Shown: piece after piece, positions 63,726-64,000 of the stretch
Position numbering within the stretch: the first letter of the stretch is position 1
Layout of the letters: each line of letters begins with the position of its first letter
Source of the DNA: Aquipuribacter sp042466345
GTDB lineage: Bacteria; Actinomycetota; Actinomycetes; Actinomycetales; JBBAYJ01
Assembly: GCF_042466345.1 (NCBI RefSeq)
Contig: NZ_JAXHCD010000001.1
Coordinates: 3,286,001-3,350,000, forward strand
Length of the DNA: 64,000 bases
Direction: 5' to 3'
Position numbers and translations under genes: made by a program
The notes under the pieces: generated by a model
Database searches by the model: none
What the model was told of the DNA's origin: nothing
What the model saw: only the letters and a program-made list of their open reading frames with translations

Positions 63726-64000
63726 TCAGTCCTCGGTGGCGGGCGGGTTGGCCTCGATGGTGAGCAGGCCGGCGTCGATCTCGCGGAGCGCCACCGACAG
63801 CGGCTTCTCCTGCACGTGGGTCTCGACCAGGGGGCCGACGTACTCCAGCAGGCCCTCGCCCAGCTGGGAGTAGTACGCGTTGATCTGACGGGCGCGCTTG
63901 GCCGCGTAGATGACGAGGGAGTACTTCGAGTCGACCGTGGTGAGCAGGTCGTCGATGGGCGGGTTGGTGATGCCCTCGGGGGCAGCAGGTGTTCCGGGCA
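63726..64000 (-). CDS. rpoZ: DNA-directed RNA polymerase omega subunit (5' end outside window)
   Basis: The visible 91 or so residues read GITNPPIDDLLTTVDSKYSL, IYAAKRARQINAYYSQLGEGLLEYVGPLV (as the omega core) and a C-terminal acidic end NPPATED. The start lies upstream of base 64000. It is the small RNA-polymerase subunit. The order rpoZ-coaBC-metK is typical of actinobacteria. Confidence 0.95.
   Translation of the reverse strand, partial: PGTPAAPEGITNPPIDDLLTTVDSKYSLVIYAAKRARQINAYYSQLGEGLLEYVGPLVETHVQEKPLSVALREIDAGLLTIEANPPATED

Overview
The window is GC-rich, densely packed chromosomal DNA from an actinobacterium. GTG starts are frequent, stop/start overlaps of the GTGA and ATGA kind are common, a mycothiol-type DinB enzyme is present, and two gene orders typical of actinomycetes appear: hemE-hemY-hemQ-msrB with DUF3000-LuxR-rnd-fadA-fadB-dxs, and rpoZ-coaBC-metK-priA-def-fmt-rsmB-rpe. 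A chemoreceptor gene and two sigma-28-like promoters suggest a motile organism, perhaps Geodermatophilales or a relative. The family placement is inference. No rRNA, tRNA, CRISPR array, insertion sequence or prophage was found.

Layout. 1-5.6 kb: a DesK/NarL-type two-component pair (kinase cut by the window edge), a metallo-beta-lactamase-fold hydrolase, a broken SRPBCC gene, a P-loop NTPase, cinA, and a flavodoxin preceded by a DosR-like palindrome. 5.6-7.6 kb: a two-gene ABC-2 exporter lying between two mirror-image MerR-type promoters. 7.6-14 kb: two serine beta-lactamase-fold hydrolases, an alpha/beta hydrolase, a small secreted protein, and an ABC (LolD/FtsX type)-TetR operon whose start region carries an AT-rich operator-like promoter. 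14-22.7 kb: an AidB-like acyl-CoA dehydrogenase relative and the glgX-treY-treZ operon that turns glycogen into trehalose. 22.7-23.0 kb: a tandemly duplicated hairpin repeat between convergent genes. 23-28.6 kb: zapE, the rhodanese-sufE-pyrimidine-reductase operon, a frameshifted VOC gene, a membrane-anchored hydrolase and msrB. 28.6-35.6 kb: a chemoreceptor, ElaA-type acetyltransferase, the coproporphyrin-dependent haem genes hemE-hemY-hemQ, DUF3000 and a pseudo-receiver LuxR regulator.

35.6-44.6 kb holds a block that separates genes usually adjacent in actinomycetes (LuxR and rnd): a Crp/Fnr regulator overlapping a class III cyclase-ATPase, a 904-residue secreted multidomain protein converging on it, and an ABC ATPase with a DUF6297 membrane partner. 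44.6-53.3 kb: RNase D, the fadA-fadB beta-oxidation operon with an operator over its promoter, an unknown protein and dxs. 53-64 kb: housekeeping genes on the minus strand (rpe, rsmB, fmt, def, priA, metK, coaBC, rpoZ), interrupted between def and priA by a YhcG-type nuclease gene and a DinB-like mycothiol enzyme.

No gene cluster here is clearly a new defence or biosynthetic system. The most unusual points are regulatory: mirror-image MerR-type promoters around an exporter, sigma-28-like promoters on a chemoreceptor and on a degenerate-receiver regulator, recurrent TAnnnT boxes 6-8 nt before start codons (probable leaderless mRNAs), a coaBC gene with a probable CTG start, and the duplicated hairpin module.
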